Assembly (NCBI GenBank): GCA_013396995.1
Contig: VWZP01003839.1
Location: forward strand, 2,689,342-2,753,341
DNA length: 64,000 nt
Direction: 5' to 3'
DNA from: Dicaeum eximium
Taxonomy: Eukaryota; Chordata; Aves; Passeriformes; Dicaeidae
A program made the position numbers and the translations under genes. A model generated the notes under the pieces. That model had not been told where the DNA came from. It was given only the letters and a program-made list of their open reading frames with translations, and ran no database searches. Numbering within the stretch: the stretch's first letter is position 1; every line of letters begins with the position of its first letter. Below are positions 24,476-36,860 of this stretch, piece after piece.

Positions 24476-24665
24476 TTTAACCGGATAAGCGAGTACACTA
24501 TGTAATATACACACACCAGCCTCGCTTACCGACAGAGACTTAAAATATTTATATCACGGACAAACAATGCCAAGGAACTCCCCTACAAATGCAGTGATTT
24601 AATAAACACAGTACTGTAATGTAACATTTATCTTTATTATATATAATCAGCTGTTGCTTTTACTT
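24476..24665. promoter_or_regulatory. Candidate conserved element, CpG-retaining AT-rich sequence
   Basis: Five CpGs remain between 24482 and 24558 in an otherwise strongly AT-rich, CpG-poor setting. TAAGCGAG at 24486-24493 is matched in inverted orientation by CTCGCTTA at 24521-24528. Retained CpGs in AT-rich DNA can reflect purifying selection or low methylation. No function can be assigned. Confidence 0.25.
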
Positions 24666-27600
24666 GGGCAGAAATAATGTCAAACTGAGTCAAGGTAAGA
24701 TGGGAAGGTTGGAAGGTTCCCATTTCCCCAGTCCCAGGCATACACACCTTTTTGGCTTTTGCAAGTACAAACGGGCTTTAAGACTGTGTGAGGCACAGCA
24801 AAGAACTTCCTGCTGTGGCCCCACAAAGGACTGTGCATCTCACAGACCTCTTGGAGTCTCACATAGCAGGTAGCTTCTCTCCTCTGTCTCCTTCAATCTC
24901 ATGGAATACACATCTTCCACAAGACCACTGAATAAACGCATATGTTTATATCTAGGCAAAGGATGTGCATTGCTTCCCCCAAAAAAGTCAACAAGATATC
25001 TATCTGAAAACACAGATTACATTCAACATAAAGATTTTTATACTGGGCAACATGTACAAGATCTTCAGGCAAACCCAATCCAGCGGTCAGGGTTCACTGC
25101 CATGCTCAATACAACATTTAAAAAAAAAAAAAGTGAAGGTGATACACTGTGACTTTCCTGACAGTTCCTAATTACATGATAATCATAATCCCATGCTAAT
25201 ATGATATAAATCACTGATGGAATGATTGGCTGAGTGAACTATCTATTGCAGGTGCTTTTTCTTCCTGGGAAAAATGCTATTAGTACATGTACACAAGAAA
25301 AAAACCCAAATGTAAGAGTTGGAGAGATGGTAATTTTTCAAGGGTATTTACATTCTCCTTAATGGAGGCATTTTTTCATGTGCTCATGATTGTGACCCAG
25401 TCTGAAACTTTATCATTTTTCTGTAGCAATATATCTGTGTTCTTCCACCTTCATATAAAATAGGGAATTGCCCCAAGGAGAATTTAATCAAGAAACCGCA
25501 GTTTTAAATGAAGTTTTGCTTCTGAAGAACTTTACAAATTGCTCAAAGGTCAGAGTAGGAGTTGGCCCATACTTTGCAGACTTGTGAAAACATGATGCCA
25601 GCATGCTCTGAGAGCAATATGAACAGTGGTTTTGCAGTTTGAAAATGCAAATGCATGTAAACACACAACCATTACACATATGGAAAACTTTCTCCTTGGG
25701 CAACATGATGCCAGAGCTGGGGTCATTAGCAGATGTTGTTCCTTGTGCCTTTCTCCCAGCTCAGAGTCACCACAGTGAGGCCTCATCACCAGATCTCTGT
25801 CACCTCTATACCCAACTGAGCCCCATACTAATACACCCAAATTAGATGCCCTGCATGATCTTCAGTTCTTTACAAGACAGGGTTGGGTTTTTCACTTCCC
25901 TTCTCAGTGAATATTCACCTAGACAGCAACTATTTTCATGTCAAAGCAAAGATACGGCTGCCAAAATGGACATCACCAGGGATGGCATCTGCTAAAGACT
26001 GAATGTTGCATAAGCATTGGCACCAGTGTAATTTCATCACAAATTTTCTTAATTGAAAACAGAATAGCCTCCCCATGAAGAGTCAATTACTTGCACTTAA
26101 CTGATCTGTTGGGAAAGTACCTGGCTGTGATGCCTCTCAGTGTTGGGACAATAAGATTCCTGGAGTGAAGGAAGGGATATTTTGGGCATTACATGGGTTA
26201 TCTGAATTTACAAACCACTCAGGAATGAGTGAGCTTCTTGAGGAGAGCACTAACAAGCATTGTCAAGGTTCCCAGACCGAGGTCTTAAATGGTCTTTCCA
26301 CCAGTCCCTGGTGAGTTCCCATAACACTGTCTGTATGTCACCTGGACATACATGTGACATACATATGACTGGAAGACATATGACCATGAGGTGTGAAGTA
26401 TGTCCTAAGTAACACCTTTGGAGAAGTGTTGGAGGGGCTTTTCCAGGCTGTGCTGATAGGGTGGGACTAAAGGGCTTTTCAGAGCATAGCACAGGAGTGG
26501 TCCCTCAGATGTCAGGCAGGAGGGAGCATGGACCTAGGCTTCCTTCCAGAGTAGATAAGGACATGCAGGGTTAAGGATGAGAGAACACTGCATGGGGCAC
26601 CCTGGGGGGACTGCAGAGTAACCTGCACCCTCTGCAGATACAGGTCTCCATTGTTCATGATACATTCAAATGCTCCTCAGTGAAGCTTCTGGCAGCAATG
26701 TCAAAGTGTTATCAGGGAGCTTAAGGAAAATAGTGTTGTGTCAAAACTACAGCGCCAAGCATTCTGCAAAGCCCAGGTGTTGTTCAGCAATGGAGGAGAT
26801 ACAAGATAGCCTGTTTAAGGATTTCTTTTCTTCTTTCCCAATGTCCTGGATATCTGAAAAATCCCTCCTGACTCCTGGCTTTTCTTGGAGGAGTCTTGGA
26901 ATATCCCATATGGCAACAGGGAAGCCAACAAGGGGTGCCTTTCTCTACAGAGTCTAAGACCAGAGCTGGACACCTTACCTGCAGCAAAGCAAGGACCACA
27001 GAACCAGAGGAAACTCATCCTGGCTCACCAGAGAGGTGGCTAGGGATCATTCCCATCCATAACCATTATCCTTGGTCACAGGCAGGACAGAGGGAATCGG
27101 TAGGGCAACCGTGGGGAAAGCTCTTGCTGGAACAGGGCATTTGATCCCCACTGACAGCTGTCAGTAATTATCTGCTTCCTCAGATACTGTGTGGTGAGAA
27201 GAGGCACAGCCACCCCTTAATGGAGCAGTAGCTCCATAGAAGGGGCATCTTGGAGGCCAGGACACGGTGCAGGCACTCTCAGGTGCTGGTAGTTCCCAAA
27301 GACTAATGAGTTAGACATCTTATGTTCTGCTTTGTGCCTACAGGCACTAAAGTGATAGTGCTGCAGTGGGGTTGTAGCTCCTTAAATTCATGTTGTGATC
27401 ATTGCTGTCAATGAAGGTGTTAGAATGGAGAGGAGAGTACTGTCAAGGAACTCCATGATAGAGGACAGGGATGTGGAAGCAGTCAAGAGTGCAGCAGGGG
27501 CAGAGACAGCTGTCCAAAAGCTTGAAGCCGCCAAGGCACATTCACACAGTGGCAGAGCACAGGTAGGCAATTACATACCCCACGAGAAACCTTCATCTGC

Positions 27601-27720
27601 TGTTTGGTGTTCTTACTACAAGTCCATTGTCATGTCTCAGCAAATCGTGGGCTGTGCCTCATCAAGGCAAAAATGTGTTTCTTCCTCCTTTCTTATTTTG
27701 ATGTATTTCACTTCCATATA
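24666..27720. other. Unique non-coding stretch
   Basis: No gene recognised. There is a short A12 run at 25.12 kb, and a cluster of small overlapping palindromes near 26.33-26.39 kb made from ACATATG/TGTGACATA elements. Open frames are short and unrelated to known families. Confidence 0.55.
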
Positions 27721-27779
27721 ATGTCCAGAGGGATAATTTAACGTGTTCAAACGCCTTGTTGAGGAAGGACTGCATTGTT

Positions 27780-28110
27780 CTTCCAGCCTTTGTGTCGCAT
27801 TGGAATGTGCCTCTTCCTGAGCGCTCCTGCGCGTGGCCAGCCCGTGATAAAGCCGAGGCTGCTTTGCTCTCATTGTTTCTCCTTGCCTTTGCCTTTCTCT
27901 TCCCAGCTTCATTTGTCCGAATACTAATTTGTGTTTATAACAAGAAGTGGTTCCCGCACCTCCCCTTTGTTGCTTAATTGAAGGGAAACTGAGCAACAGG
28001 TGGATCTCAGGAAATATCATTAGTCTCTTTCAATTGTTTTTGGCACTTCTTTGAAAGAAAAGTTCAGCTCAATGCAACTGGCTGTTCGCTGTATCCAGGC
28101 TAATTACTGC
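27780..28110. promoter_or_regulatory. Candidate enhancer with SOX/TCF/homeodomain sites
   Basis: Six CpGs lie between 27796 and 27855. They are followed by SOX-like cores CATTGTTT (27871-27878), CTTTGTTG (27965-27972) and CAATTGTTTT (28031-28040), an E-box CAGGTG (27997-28002), a TCF/LEF-like CTTTGA (28049-28054) and TAATTA (28101-28106). No long open frame with a recognisable domain crosses it. The mix of retained CpG and developmental factor sites makes it one of the better conserved-element candidates here. This is inference from motifs only. Confidence 0.35.
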
Positions 28111-28926
28111 AGGACCCAAATGAGGAACATATTTGAACAAGTCTAATTTAAAGAAGGTGAGCTGCTCATCCAGCTTGGTATTATTTTCAGGCTTAGAGTT
28201 GCACAAGTTAAGGACTTTGATGAAGCTGTGTCTTATAACCAAACCTCTGAAGGAAAGCAAATCCCTTGAGTATTGCATAGCACAGAAGTACCGTTGGTGC
28301 ACAGAAACACAGCCAGCCACAACCCAGTGTGTTCATGTTTACGTAAGGGCTTCCTTTTAACCTATTCTTTTGTTCATAGAGAGTAGAAACAGTATATAAG
28401 GACAAAAGAATTGTTGTATGTTTGATTTTGAGAGGTGCTTGTCAGTGGAGCCTGTAACTGGAAAAGAAAAGCTAACCAGAGAGACTTCTTCCTCATCTCC
28501 TTGGCTTACAAATCTGAAAAGTCACAGACAAGGGGGAAGGATGCTAAAGAAAACAAGCAGCATGATCCTTCAGCGTGTGGTTTTAGCCCAGCAATTCCCA
28601 GTAGCACAAAAGAGGCAAGATCTCACAGTGTGCTCCTTCTATCCCTTTGTAGACAGAGCTCCGATTTCTGCTATTTTTAAAACCAGAACCCTGGGGGAAT
28701 ATTTCACCATTGAAAATCAGCCAAATGCATTAACAAAGTGCTCCACCTGTTACAAGAATGCAGGCAAAGGGCTGGATGATGGCAGCTCTCACTTATGGTC
28801 AGCAATCAGGATATTCCTTACATGTGATATACCATGATTTTTGACCAGCTGAAAATCTTGCCATCTGCTTTGTATTTTGAGGCTTGAACAACTAGGCAAG
28901 TCAGAGGAAAAGAAGTGAGATGATGA

Positions 28927-28962
28927 CATCTTCTTTAATTTCAAGGGTAATTAAAGAAGATG
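28927..28962. repeat. Compact hairpin, 14-bp perfect stem
   Basis: CATCTTCTTTAATT at 28927-28940 is exactly reverse-complementary to 28949-28962, with an 8-nt loop. No known element is recognised around it. Confidence 0.88.
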
Positions 28963-29185
28963 GTAGGTACACAGAACTTAAGAATGCAAAAAGTCTTTTG
29001 AATGTAACTGGCTTAGTGATACTGAGCTCTATTGTCTGAAATGTAGCTGCTTCATGTTTGTTTCCACTGAGAAACTGGGAAGCTCAGCGTAGAAATCTTC
29101 TGACATGCAATGTGTCATGGGCTGTTTGGAGCAGGAGTAATCAGTGGGTGTTGACAGCAGTAGGGCAAGAAGTGGTACAGCAAAA

Positions 29186-29199
29186 ACACACACACACAC
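29186..29199. repeat. Short (AC)7 microsatellite
   Basis: Seven AC dinucleotide units. Confidence 0.8.
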
Positions 29200-30635
29200 T
29201 CAACTACAAAAGCTGGGAAAGCCAAGGACAGTGAAATCATGATTAAACAAGCATTTCTCCCCCTGACATGGGAACAGGGATGCAAATAGAAAAGCCCTGG
29301 CTTTTCAGCAATGCCTCTATGGATTTATAACTGTAAATACCCCCTTTTATAAAGGATGTATTTAGGAAGCAAACCGGTTCCCTTTTCGTGAATGATCTAT
29401 TTTACAGGGCTTAAAAATATGTCAAGGTTTGCTGCAGTAAATCCTCCTCATGCTGTAACTGAGTAATGTAAGCAACTTGGGTTGCCTTTTAAACAATTCC
29501 CAGTGTGTGGCATGGCCAGTGCATTTTGAAATGCCTCTGTCTATCTAAACAGAAACAGATGTTTGAACAGCAGAGCTGTGCAGAAGTAATTCTTCAAACA
29601 GTAGATTAAAACATCTGTCAGGACCATTGGATGGGACCAGACAAGCAGCAGCAGTGTCAGCTGGGACTGCCAGTCACTTCTACCTTCCCCTGGAGGTGGA
29701 AGGCAAAGGATGGGGGAATTCTGTCTGCCCTTTGCACATGACACCCTCTTATTTTGCCATGTTTCTCCAGAGATTTGGAAGATTACAGGCCCGGCTGTGC
29801 AGAAAAGCTCACAACCTCTCTCAGCATTGCCTACTGTAACAGAGGTCTTCTAGGTTTTCGCTTTTCCCGTTAATGTCTTTTTCTGCCACTGCTGGCAGTC
29901 GGTATGAAAGCTGTGAAGTGTTGGTGACATGCCAGGTTACAGCATTTTACAGTTATTTCCATCTGTCCTTCATGTTTCAGCATTTGACCAGTTTAGTGCC
30001 ATTGCAAGCAAATTCTTCAGGCCTCATTGGGTCAAACAGATGACAGCCGACTAATCTCCTGCAACTTGCCCGCAGGAGCTGTGCCACAAGCAGTGTATTC
30101 ATTTCCAGCTGAGCGAGAGGCCAAACCAAACCCTTGGATTAACACCTCTTTTGCACTCACCCCCCACCCCAAAATAAGAGCCAAGAAAGTGATACAGAGT
30201 CAAGAAACTGTTCCAAGGTTTTTGGTGAATCAATTCAAAGCTCTGAATCCTAACAGCCCCTGAAGGATACCATTTTTACAGTCTGGATCTGAAATCTTAG
30301 TCTTGAATCCACCCTCTGTTCCCAGCTCAGAGTTTTTCTTACTTCTTGTTTTAGCATCCAGAGGAATAAGCAGGGACAGCCCTACTGTCTGGACTGCTCA
30401 TTTTGGGGTGGAGCTGCTATGGCTGCACTCCCAGCACCTTCCACTTTCAAGCACACTCTTGCTGTGCACGTCTGAATCGAGGCTGGGACCAGGTCTGCCA
30501 CCCCGGCTCCTTGGGTGTTTCCTGGGAAGTCCCTCACCACCATGAGGTGCTAGTGCTGGGATAGGCAGCACAGGGTCCCCTGTGAAACTGGTGGAGCTCT
30601 CCCTTCCCTGCAAGCAAGTTGCTCTCCCATCTCAT

Positions 30636-30850
30636 TTGTCCCCAGCAGCCATTAATTGTGGGCTGTAGCGGCAGCAGATTACCTCACGACAGCCTGGCAG
30701 ATGTGCTCTTGCTGAATAAATAAACTCATTTATACGGCTGTAATGACTGTTGCTTCTGTGCTCTCATCATGAAAACTCCAGCCTATCTACAGCAGTTTAT
30801 AAACAAAGCTGCTTTGCCTTTATGGAAAAGCAATTTGTGGCTGAGGAGCC
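30636..30850. promoter_or_regulatory. Candidate regulatory element
   Basis: It contains CCATTAATTGTGG, a CpG-containing AGCGGCAGCAGATTACC stretch and ACGGCTGTAATGACTG in a setting without repeats. The texture resembles conserved vertebrate non-coding elements, but the support is only motif-level. Confidence 0.2.
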
Positions 30851-32580
30851 TCAGCAATGACTCGTGCCAAAGAGAGCTGAGGCCATTTCTCAGGGAACAG
30901 GTGTCCACATCATTAAAGCCACCACCCCCCCGGCATTAATTGCCATCCCTGTTGGCACACTGAGAAAAGAAATTGGGGTTTGTCTGGGCCATGAAGATCA
31001 GCTTCCCAGCTCCCTCCTTCAAGGTAGCTGCTCTGCCTGCGGCATTGCTGAGACAGGGAGAAAGCTCAAGTGCTGTGTGGTGGATGGACTCCCTCCCTGC
31101 TGGTGGGGGCAGGGAGCACTGGGAAACTGGCACAGACTGGTGAAACGAAAGCATTCATGGGGAGAGAGAAGGAAACTGTTTATTAGATGGAGCAAGTTCA
31201 TTAACTTCCCCCTTGGCCTCTCTATTTATTTTAACTCTCTCCTTGCTTCGACTATTCTCCTGTGTTTCTTCCCTTGCTTCCTTCCATGCTACATTATTAT
31301 TGCAGAAAGTAAAAGAAACTTCGCTCTGTGGTTTCTTGGGCTACTTGCAGCTTTAGAGCAATAAACTGCAACTAAAAAACACACTGTGCCCCAAAACACA
31401 GCAAAGCACAGGCATGAACCCTGCAGAAACAGAGGGCTGCTGAGTAAAGCTCTCAGTTAGGTGGGATTGTCTCTCATCTGTCTGAGTCACTGGAGGTGAC
31501 CCCATCTGTCCCACTTGTGCCTCCACCTGCGTACTTTCCTCCACCTCTGTGGCCCAAGCAGCCATGTGAGCCATGAGCACAGAGATAAGAATGAATGGCA
31601 CATCTTCCCTGCAGATGGCCATGGTTAGCACCACACACATGGTGCCCCGGGCAGGAGAGGCACGCCACAGAACCACTGTGTGGTTGCAGTGACTTCACCC
31701 TGCTAATTATGACAAGGCAGGAACATGCTGGCAGCATTTAGGGGTTTAGGTTATAGCCACACTACAAAGTAAACAGGCTGTGAGTGATGTTTTAGTCTAT
31801 AACCAAAGACAGGATGACTGTCTTAGTTGAATGCACTGGTAGCCTTGAGTTGGGGGGTTTTGGGCATGGATGGGAGCTGGGTTAAAGTAAGCCAGGGTTC
31901 GTCCTGAAAGATGGATCTCCAAGAGGATGCATTGCTCTCTGAGCAAGATTATTTTAAAATTCCCATTATGCCACAAAAACAAATGTTTTCACAAGCAATC
32001 AGGACATTGCTGCTCCAACAAACTCAGCCATGAGCATAAGGCCTGGGGAACGTGACTGTGAAGACAAGGGAGCAGCAGGAAACATTTCCAAGGCTGGATC
32101 TAAGACAGCCATCCTCAGCAGCTGCTGGCCATCCGTCTGCCTTATACTGCCCATGTCCCCACAGTCCCTGTGGGTCATTAGCAGGGCACTGCTGTCTGTC
32201 AGTCCAGCTCTGTGCAGTGGCTGCTCAGAGGAGAAGCAGCTCTGCTCACACACCCCAGTGTGCAGCTGGGGCTTGCTGCCTCCTCCCTGCCCTCGCCTGC
32301 AGCCATGGCTGGCACCTGCCATGCCTGTGGTGGGCATTTGTGCAGCTGCCTAAAGCATCAGGGATAACTGCCTCCCTCTCTCCAGGGATTATCTTTGGCC
32401 CTGGGCAGCAGTGACAGGGTGAGCACTGCCATGGGCTTGCAGCAAGCCCAACAGCACCAACATGCACCCACCCAGGGCAAGGTCGCCCCAAGCCTCCTTT
32501 ACAGCTCTTTGACATTGCTGAGGGGGGGACAGAGAAAAAGAGTTAGGGACTGGAACAGTTTTTAGGGACAAACCCAGCAA
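30851..32580. other. Non-coding stretch with GC-richer part
   Basis: No gene recognised. The plus-strand frame at 30864-31364 (166 codons) and the frames at 32.0-32.5 kb contain no domain I recognise. The part at 32.1-32.5 kb is richer in G and C. Confidence 0.5.
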
Positions 32581-32835
32581 GCGGCATTTCGCCTTCCATT
32601 AACTCTGCTGGTTTTATTCTCCACAGAGTTAATTACAAATCAGATTAATTGTTCTCTCGCTTGATAACTTTCTAATCTCTCAGAGACTTGCTACGCAGCA
32701 GGCTGTAAGGTTATATTTTATCACTTCTCTTTCCATTAACCCCATTGTTCTAGTCTGTGGTCTGCTTCCTCCCTCTCTCCCCAGAACGTTAACAATTAAA
32801 TTGATTAAAACCAACTTCAGCAATGGCTCTGTTGA
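32581..32835. promoter_or_regulatory. Candidate regulatory element with clustered TTAAT/ATTA cores
   Basis: Cores include CCATTAAC, GAGTTAATTACAAATC, GATTAATTGTTC, CCATTAACCCCATTGTT and AACAATTAAATTGATTAA, spaced through about 250 bp. Several resemble homeodomain or SOX sites. CGCTTG and TACGCAG retain CpG. It is a reasonable enhancer candidate, unproven without cross-species comparison. Confidence 0.3.
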
Positions 32836-33929
32836 GAACCTTCCCTCTGCTCCCTGCCAGCCACAATGGCTGTCACACTGCTGGGTCACGAGTGGTGACT
32901 TCTCTGCTGCCCATACATTCCCTCCCCATTACACCACCAAGCAAGGCAGAAAAATGATGCAGCAATGCATGGCTGTGCAGAGAAGTGAGGGAGAGGAACG
33001 AAAAAATCACTGAGGAATGCGAATTTAAAAAAAAAAATTTAAAAAGGAAACAAACCTTGGCAACCTGCAAGTCAATTATAAAAACACCCCAAGTCTGCCA
33101 GGAATTCAATCTTGGATGCCTTCCTCCAGTCAGCACTGACCAGCATTTTCCCATCACCTCTCCCTTTCTGATCAGACCACTTGGTGTAGCATTAACAGCA
33201 GCTGCCTCTTTGCTGCTGTTACATCTCTGGATGCTGGATGGAGCACAGGGGTGGGAGGGAAATAGGTTTGATCATTTTCTTATCTTTCCTGGGTTGCAAC
33301 ATGCAACAGCATGCAGGTCACACATTCGGGATATAGAGGATCTGGGAGCCCTGCAAAAGCTCCCAGGTGTAGTTTGTTCTACCTCTGACTACCTCTGACA
33401 ACAAATGCTATTGGCTTGATAGAAGAAAGATCAATATTTCTTTACAAAAGCAAATAATGCCAAGCTCTCCCACAATGCCTTCAAACCAAGCACCAAATCA
33501 CTGCTCGTTTTTCTGGAGGTCCCCGTAGCTCACTGACTGTGCTCAATACTTAAATTTGAATGTAGTTTGGTACTCTGAACTTAATTTTCAAGTCTACTAA
33601 AAAGCCTTCCCTCAAAACTTAATCCATGACATTTCTTCCATGGAAGATCTAGTTGGTTCCTGGGTCTCTGTCATGGGGACAGAGAAATCAGGTACAGTAA
33701 AAGTACAGTGTTTCAGAAATCTTCTGGTTCAGCTGTTTGAACAGAATCTTTTTCCAGCACATGCTTTTATCTCTGATATGATGTGTTCTGTATTTACTAG
33801 ATATGTTTTGTTTTCCTTGTTTCACTGAGTATGTCCATCTCTTACTGAGACTGGTTCTGTTTCTGCAGTCAGGGGCATTCTAGAGTTAGGAATCTTATCA
33901 CAAAAATACTCCAAAGAACTCATGGTTTA

Positions 33930-33974
33930 TATGTAATCTAACAAGTATGTAATCTAACATTATGTAATCTAACA
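33930..33974. repeat. Three tandem copies of TATGTAATCTAACA
   Basis: Perfect copies of the 14-mer lie at 33930-33943, 33946-33959 and 33961-33974, separated by 2 nt and then 1 nt. It is a young, very short tandem repeat. Confidence 0.92.
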
Positions 33975-36825
33975 CTTGTCTGATATCAAGCTCAGAAGAA
34001 ATCTTGTCATTGCAGTGGGCTTTGCACTACTGCCTCAAGATTGGACAAGGAGAATTTGTTTTAAGCCCATCAAGGTACTTCCAGGCAAGAGTAACATCCC
34101 CCTTGACCAGATGATCTTGTAGGAGACCCAACCACCACCAACCTTCCTCTGAGCCCAGCCTAAACCAGGCTGGCTGAACAGCTCCAGGATGGGGAATGCT
34201 GTACATCACCTGACCCGAGCTGTTTTGTCAGATGAGATCAATGGCTCCATTTATTGGCCTTTGATAACATTCGTTAATACCAGGCATGCATTTGTTTGTC
34301 TTTCACCCTCAATAATTCCCTGATCACAGAAGAAGGTTGCTGTGTGTTGCAGATGTGGGAGAGGAAGGCAGACCCTGCTACATGGCATGTGGAAGGTGAG
34401 TGTGGGCAGTGCAAAGCAGAGAACTATAAAACCCTTGTCCACAAGGCCCTTGGTAGGGCATTAAAATCACTTAATGGCACACTGGCATCAGGAAACACAT
34501 GTACAACAGAAGCTATGCAATGCAATAATGTGAAAACTTTTCACCCTGGAGAGCTCTCTAAAATTTCCTACTAAATGATCATAAGAAACCCTTCAGACTG
34601 CCTTGTCAGTGAGTCTGAAAACGTTGTGCTGGTTGGCAATTGCTTATGTATGTAGGCTGCAGTAGCTTGCCAATGCCTTTTTCTTTAAAAACTGGTATGT
34701 TATTTTAATCCATGCTTTTCAGTTAAGTCAGTAATTTAAATGGGCACTTGACCCTAGAATATGCCAGATCAGGACTGTCACATGCTTCCAGGAAATCTGG
34801 AAACAGATCCCAACCTCGTAAGTCATCACAATAATTGTAAGGGAAAAAAAACAGACCACCAGTGACTTAATCACTCCTGAAATTTGTAACTATGTTTGGA
34901 TCTGAACTCTCACTGAGATTTTCAGCAGCGTTAGATGGCTTGTTTTCCAAAGACGCATTTCTCAGCATTTCTGTAAATCAGGCCTGAAATCAGACACTAA
35001 TTTAACACACAGACACAATTCTCCCCAAACCACCCATACTTTTTGAAAATATAAATTTCTACTCCATTATCAAAACATCAAAGAAGCATTTGCCAACCTC
35101 TTCAGAAACAGAACATTTCATAATAGCAAAAATTTCCTTCTTATATATTAATTGTATTTTTTAGAGTGATACTTCCTTTTTTTTTAGTACTTCAAAGCTT
35201 TGGAGAAAATGCCTATGTGGTTAGTAAATCATGAGGGTATTCAAAAGTTGTGGAAGTCACTGAATTAACTTGAAAATCTTTTGTTCTGTCCAAAAATAGT
35301 GCAGTGGAATTGGTTATCTATCAGCTTGCACTTAACTTCCATATCACATCAAATAGTGTAGGCATTATATCCTAGACCACATCTGTGTTGTCATACCTGG
35401 GGGACAATCTCCCAGCCTCAGTGCAGCACACCAAGCCCACCCAGTGACTCTTTCCTGACTGAGATTTGGGCACTAGCTGTCCTCCTCTGACAGGCTTTTT
35501 TGCCACTGCACCCCTTGCACAGCTGGAGATGGCCAAGACACTAGGGCATATTATGCTGCATATTGAGCAGTAGATTTTAATGGGACAATATAAATTAGTT
35601 CATTGTAAATTACTCATATGTCTAGTCAATCTGATGGACTTAAATTTCATGGGCTTGTTCACAAAGTGGTTTGGGGGATTTTTTTGACGTATTAAATTTT
35701 CGATTGGTCTCTGGCGACAGCTTCAGTGGCTATGAAAATGAAAACATCAACTTGAAGTTCTTGTCACTGTTCCAGACCATACCATGCTGTATGCCAATAT
35801 CAGCAAAGTAATCCTGGGAGCAGTGTGAGCCATATTCTATCTCTCTGAACTCAGCATCACTTCACCTTGTGAACCACAACTTCTTAGAAAAAATGAACCA
35901 TGAAATGTCCAAAGTGACATTTAGAGTATCAGTTACCATCCACACACAATTAAAGTGTAGTAACACATTTATCTGCTAAAAGCTGTGTCTCTTTATTTCA
36001 TGTTTAAAACTGTAGTTTCCATCCTAGCTTAGGGACCAGTCTTCATATCTCTGCTCTGACTGTAAAGGATTGTGTTATTCTTAAAATAATCTTGTTGCTA
36101 TTTAAAGAATGGTGGTGTGCAAAAAATCAAAAGCCAGAGGAACTTCTACAGTGAAGGACATGGAACTGAGGTGAAGAATGCTTGGAGAGGGAAAGTAAGG
36201 AAGCAGACAATTGCAGGTACCTGGGAAGCTGACCATCAGCAATACTTTTCTCATGCAGTTTGGACTAAGAGATGATTTCAGTTGCTCTGCATCCCAGAAG
36301 AGTACATTAATCATCTGCATGTGGCAGCACACAGCTGAAACTGCTGTCTGACATCCTGAACTTTCAGCTGTTAAAATTTTCTGCATAGCCTATACGTCAT
36401 CCTGTGATTAAATAACAGAGATTTCAGCATGGCATTAGCAGCCATGGCAGCCACCTTCAGCCTTGGCAGGAATACTTAAGGGAAAGAGTCTGAAAAAAAT
36501 GACCCTGAAAATGTACCTTCATAGAATTGTTTTCTGAGAAAATATTTTTTGGGCTGACTGGCCAAGTGCAAATGTCAAGGAGTAAATATTTCTCATGGTG
36601 AATATCGAGACAGGAGTATTTTTGCACTTCAACTATTTTTCTTTTTTTTTTCCCTGTCCACTTCTATTAAAAGATAATGGTATAAGTCCAGAATAAATCC
36701 ATGGGTGTCTACTGAGCTACACAGATTTAAAACTTAAAGGCGTGGTACTGAGCAGCACAACCCTGAGGTGGTGAGATCTCAGAGCCCCCTCAGCTACCAG
36801 AGACAAAATCTTCATTCACATCAGC

Positions 36826-36860
36826 AGTGACTTTTCATTTCCATGAAATGAAAAGTCACT
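36826..36860. repeat. Compact hairpin, 16-bp perfect stem, 3-nt loop
   Basis: AGTGACTTTTCATTTC at 36826-36841 is exactly reverse-complementary to 36845-36860, with only CAT between. It is the strongest palindrome in the window. A near-perfect palindrome of this length can arise by template switching during replication. No transposon ends are visible. Confidence 0.93.

Larger units (their letters stand above)
28111..30635. other. Unique non-coding stretch
   Basis: No gene recognised. Contains the hairpin at 28927-28962 and a short CA repeat at 29186-29199. Confidence 0.6.
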
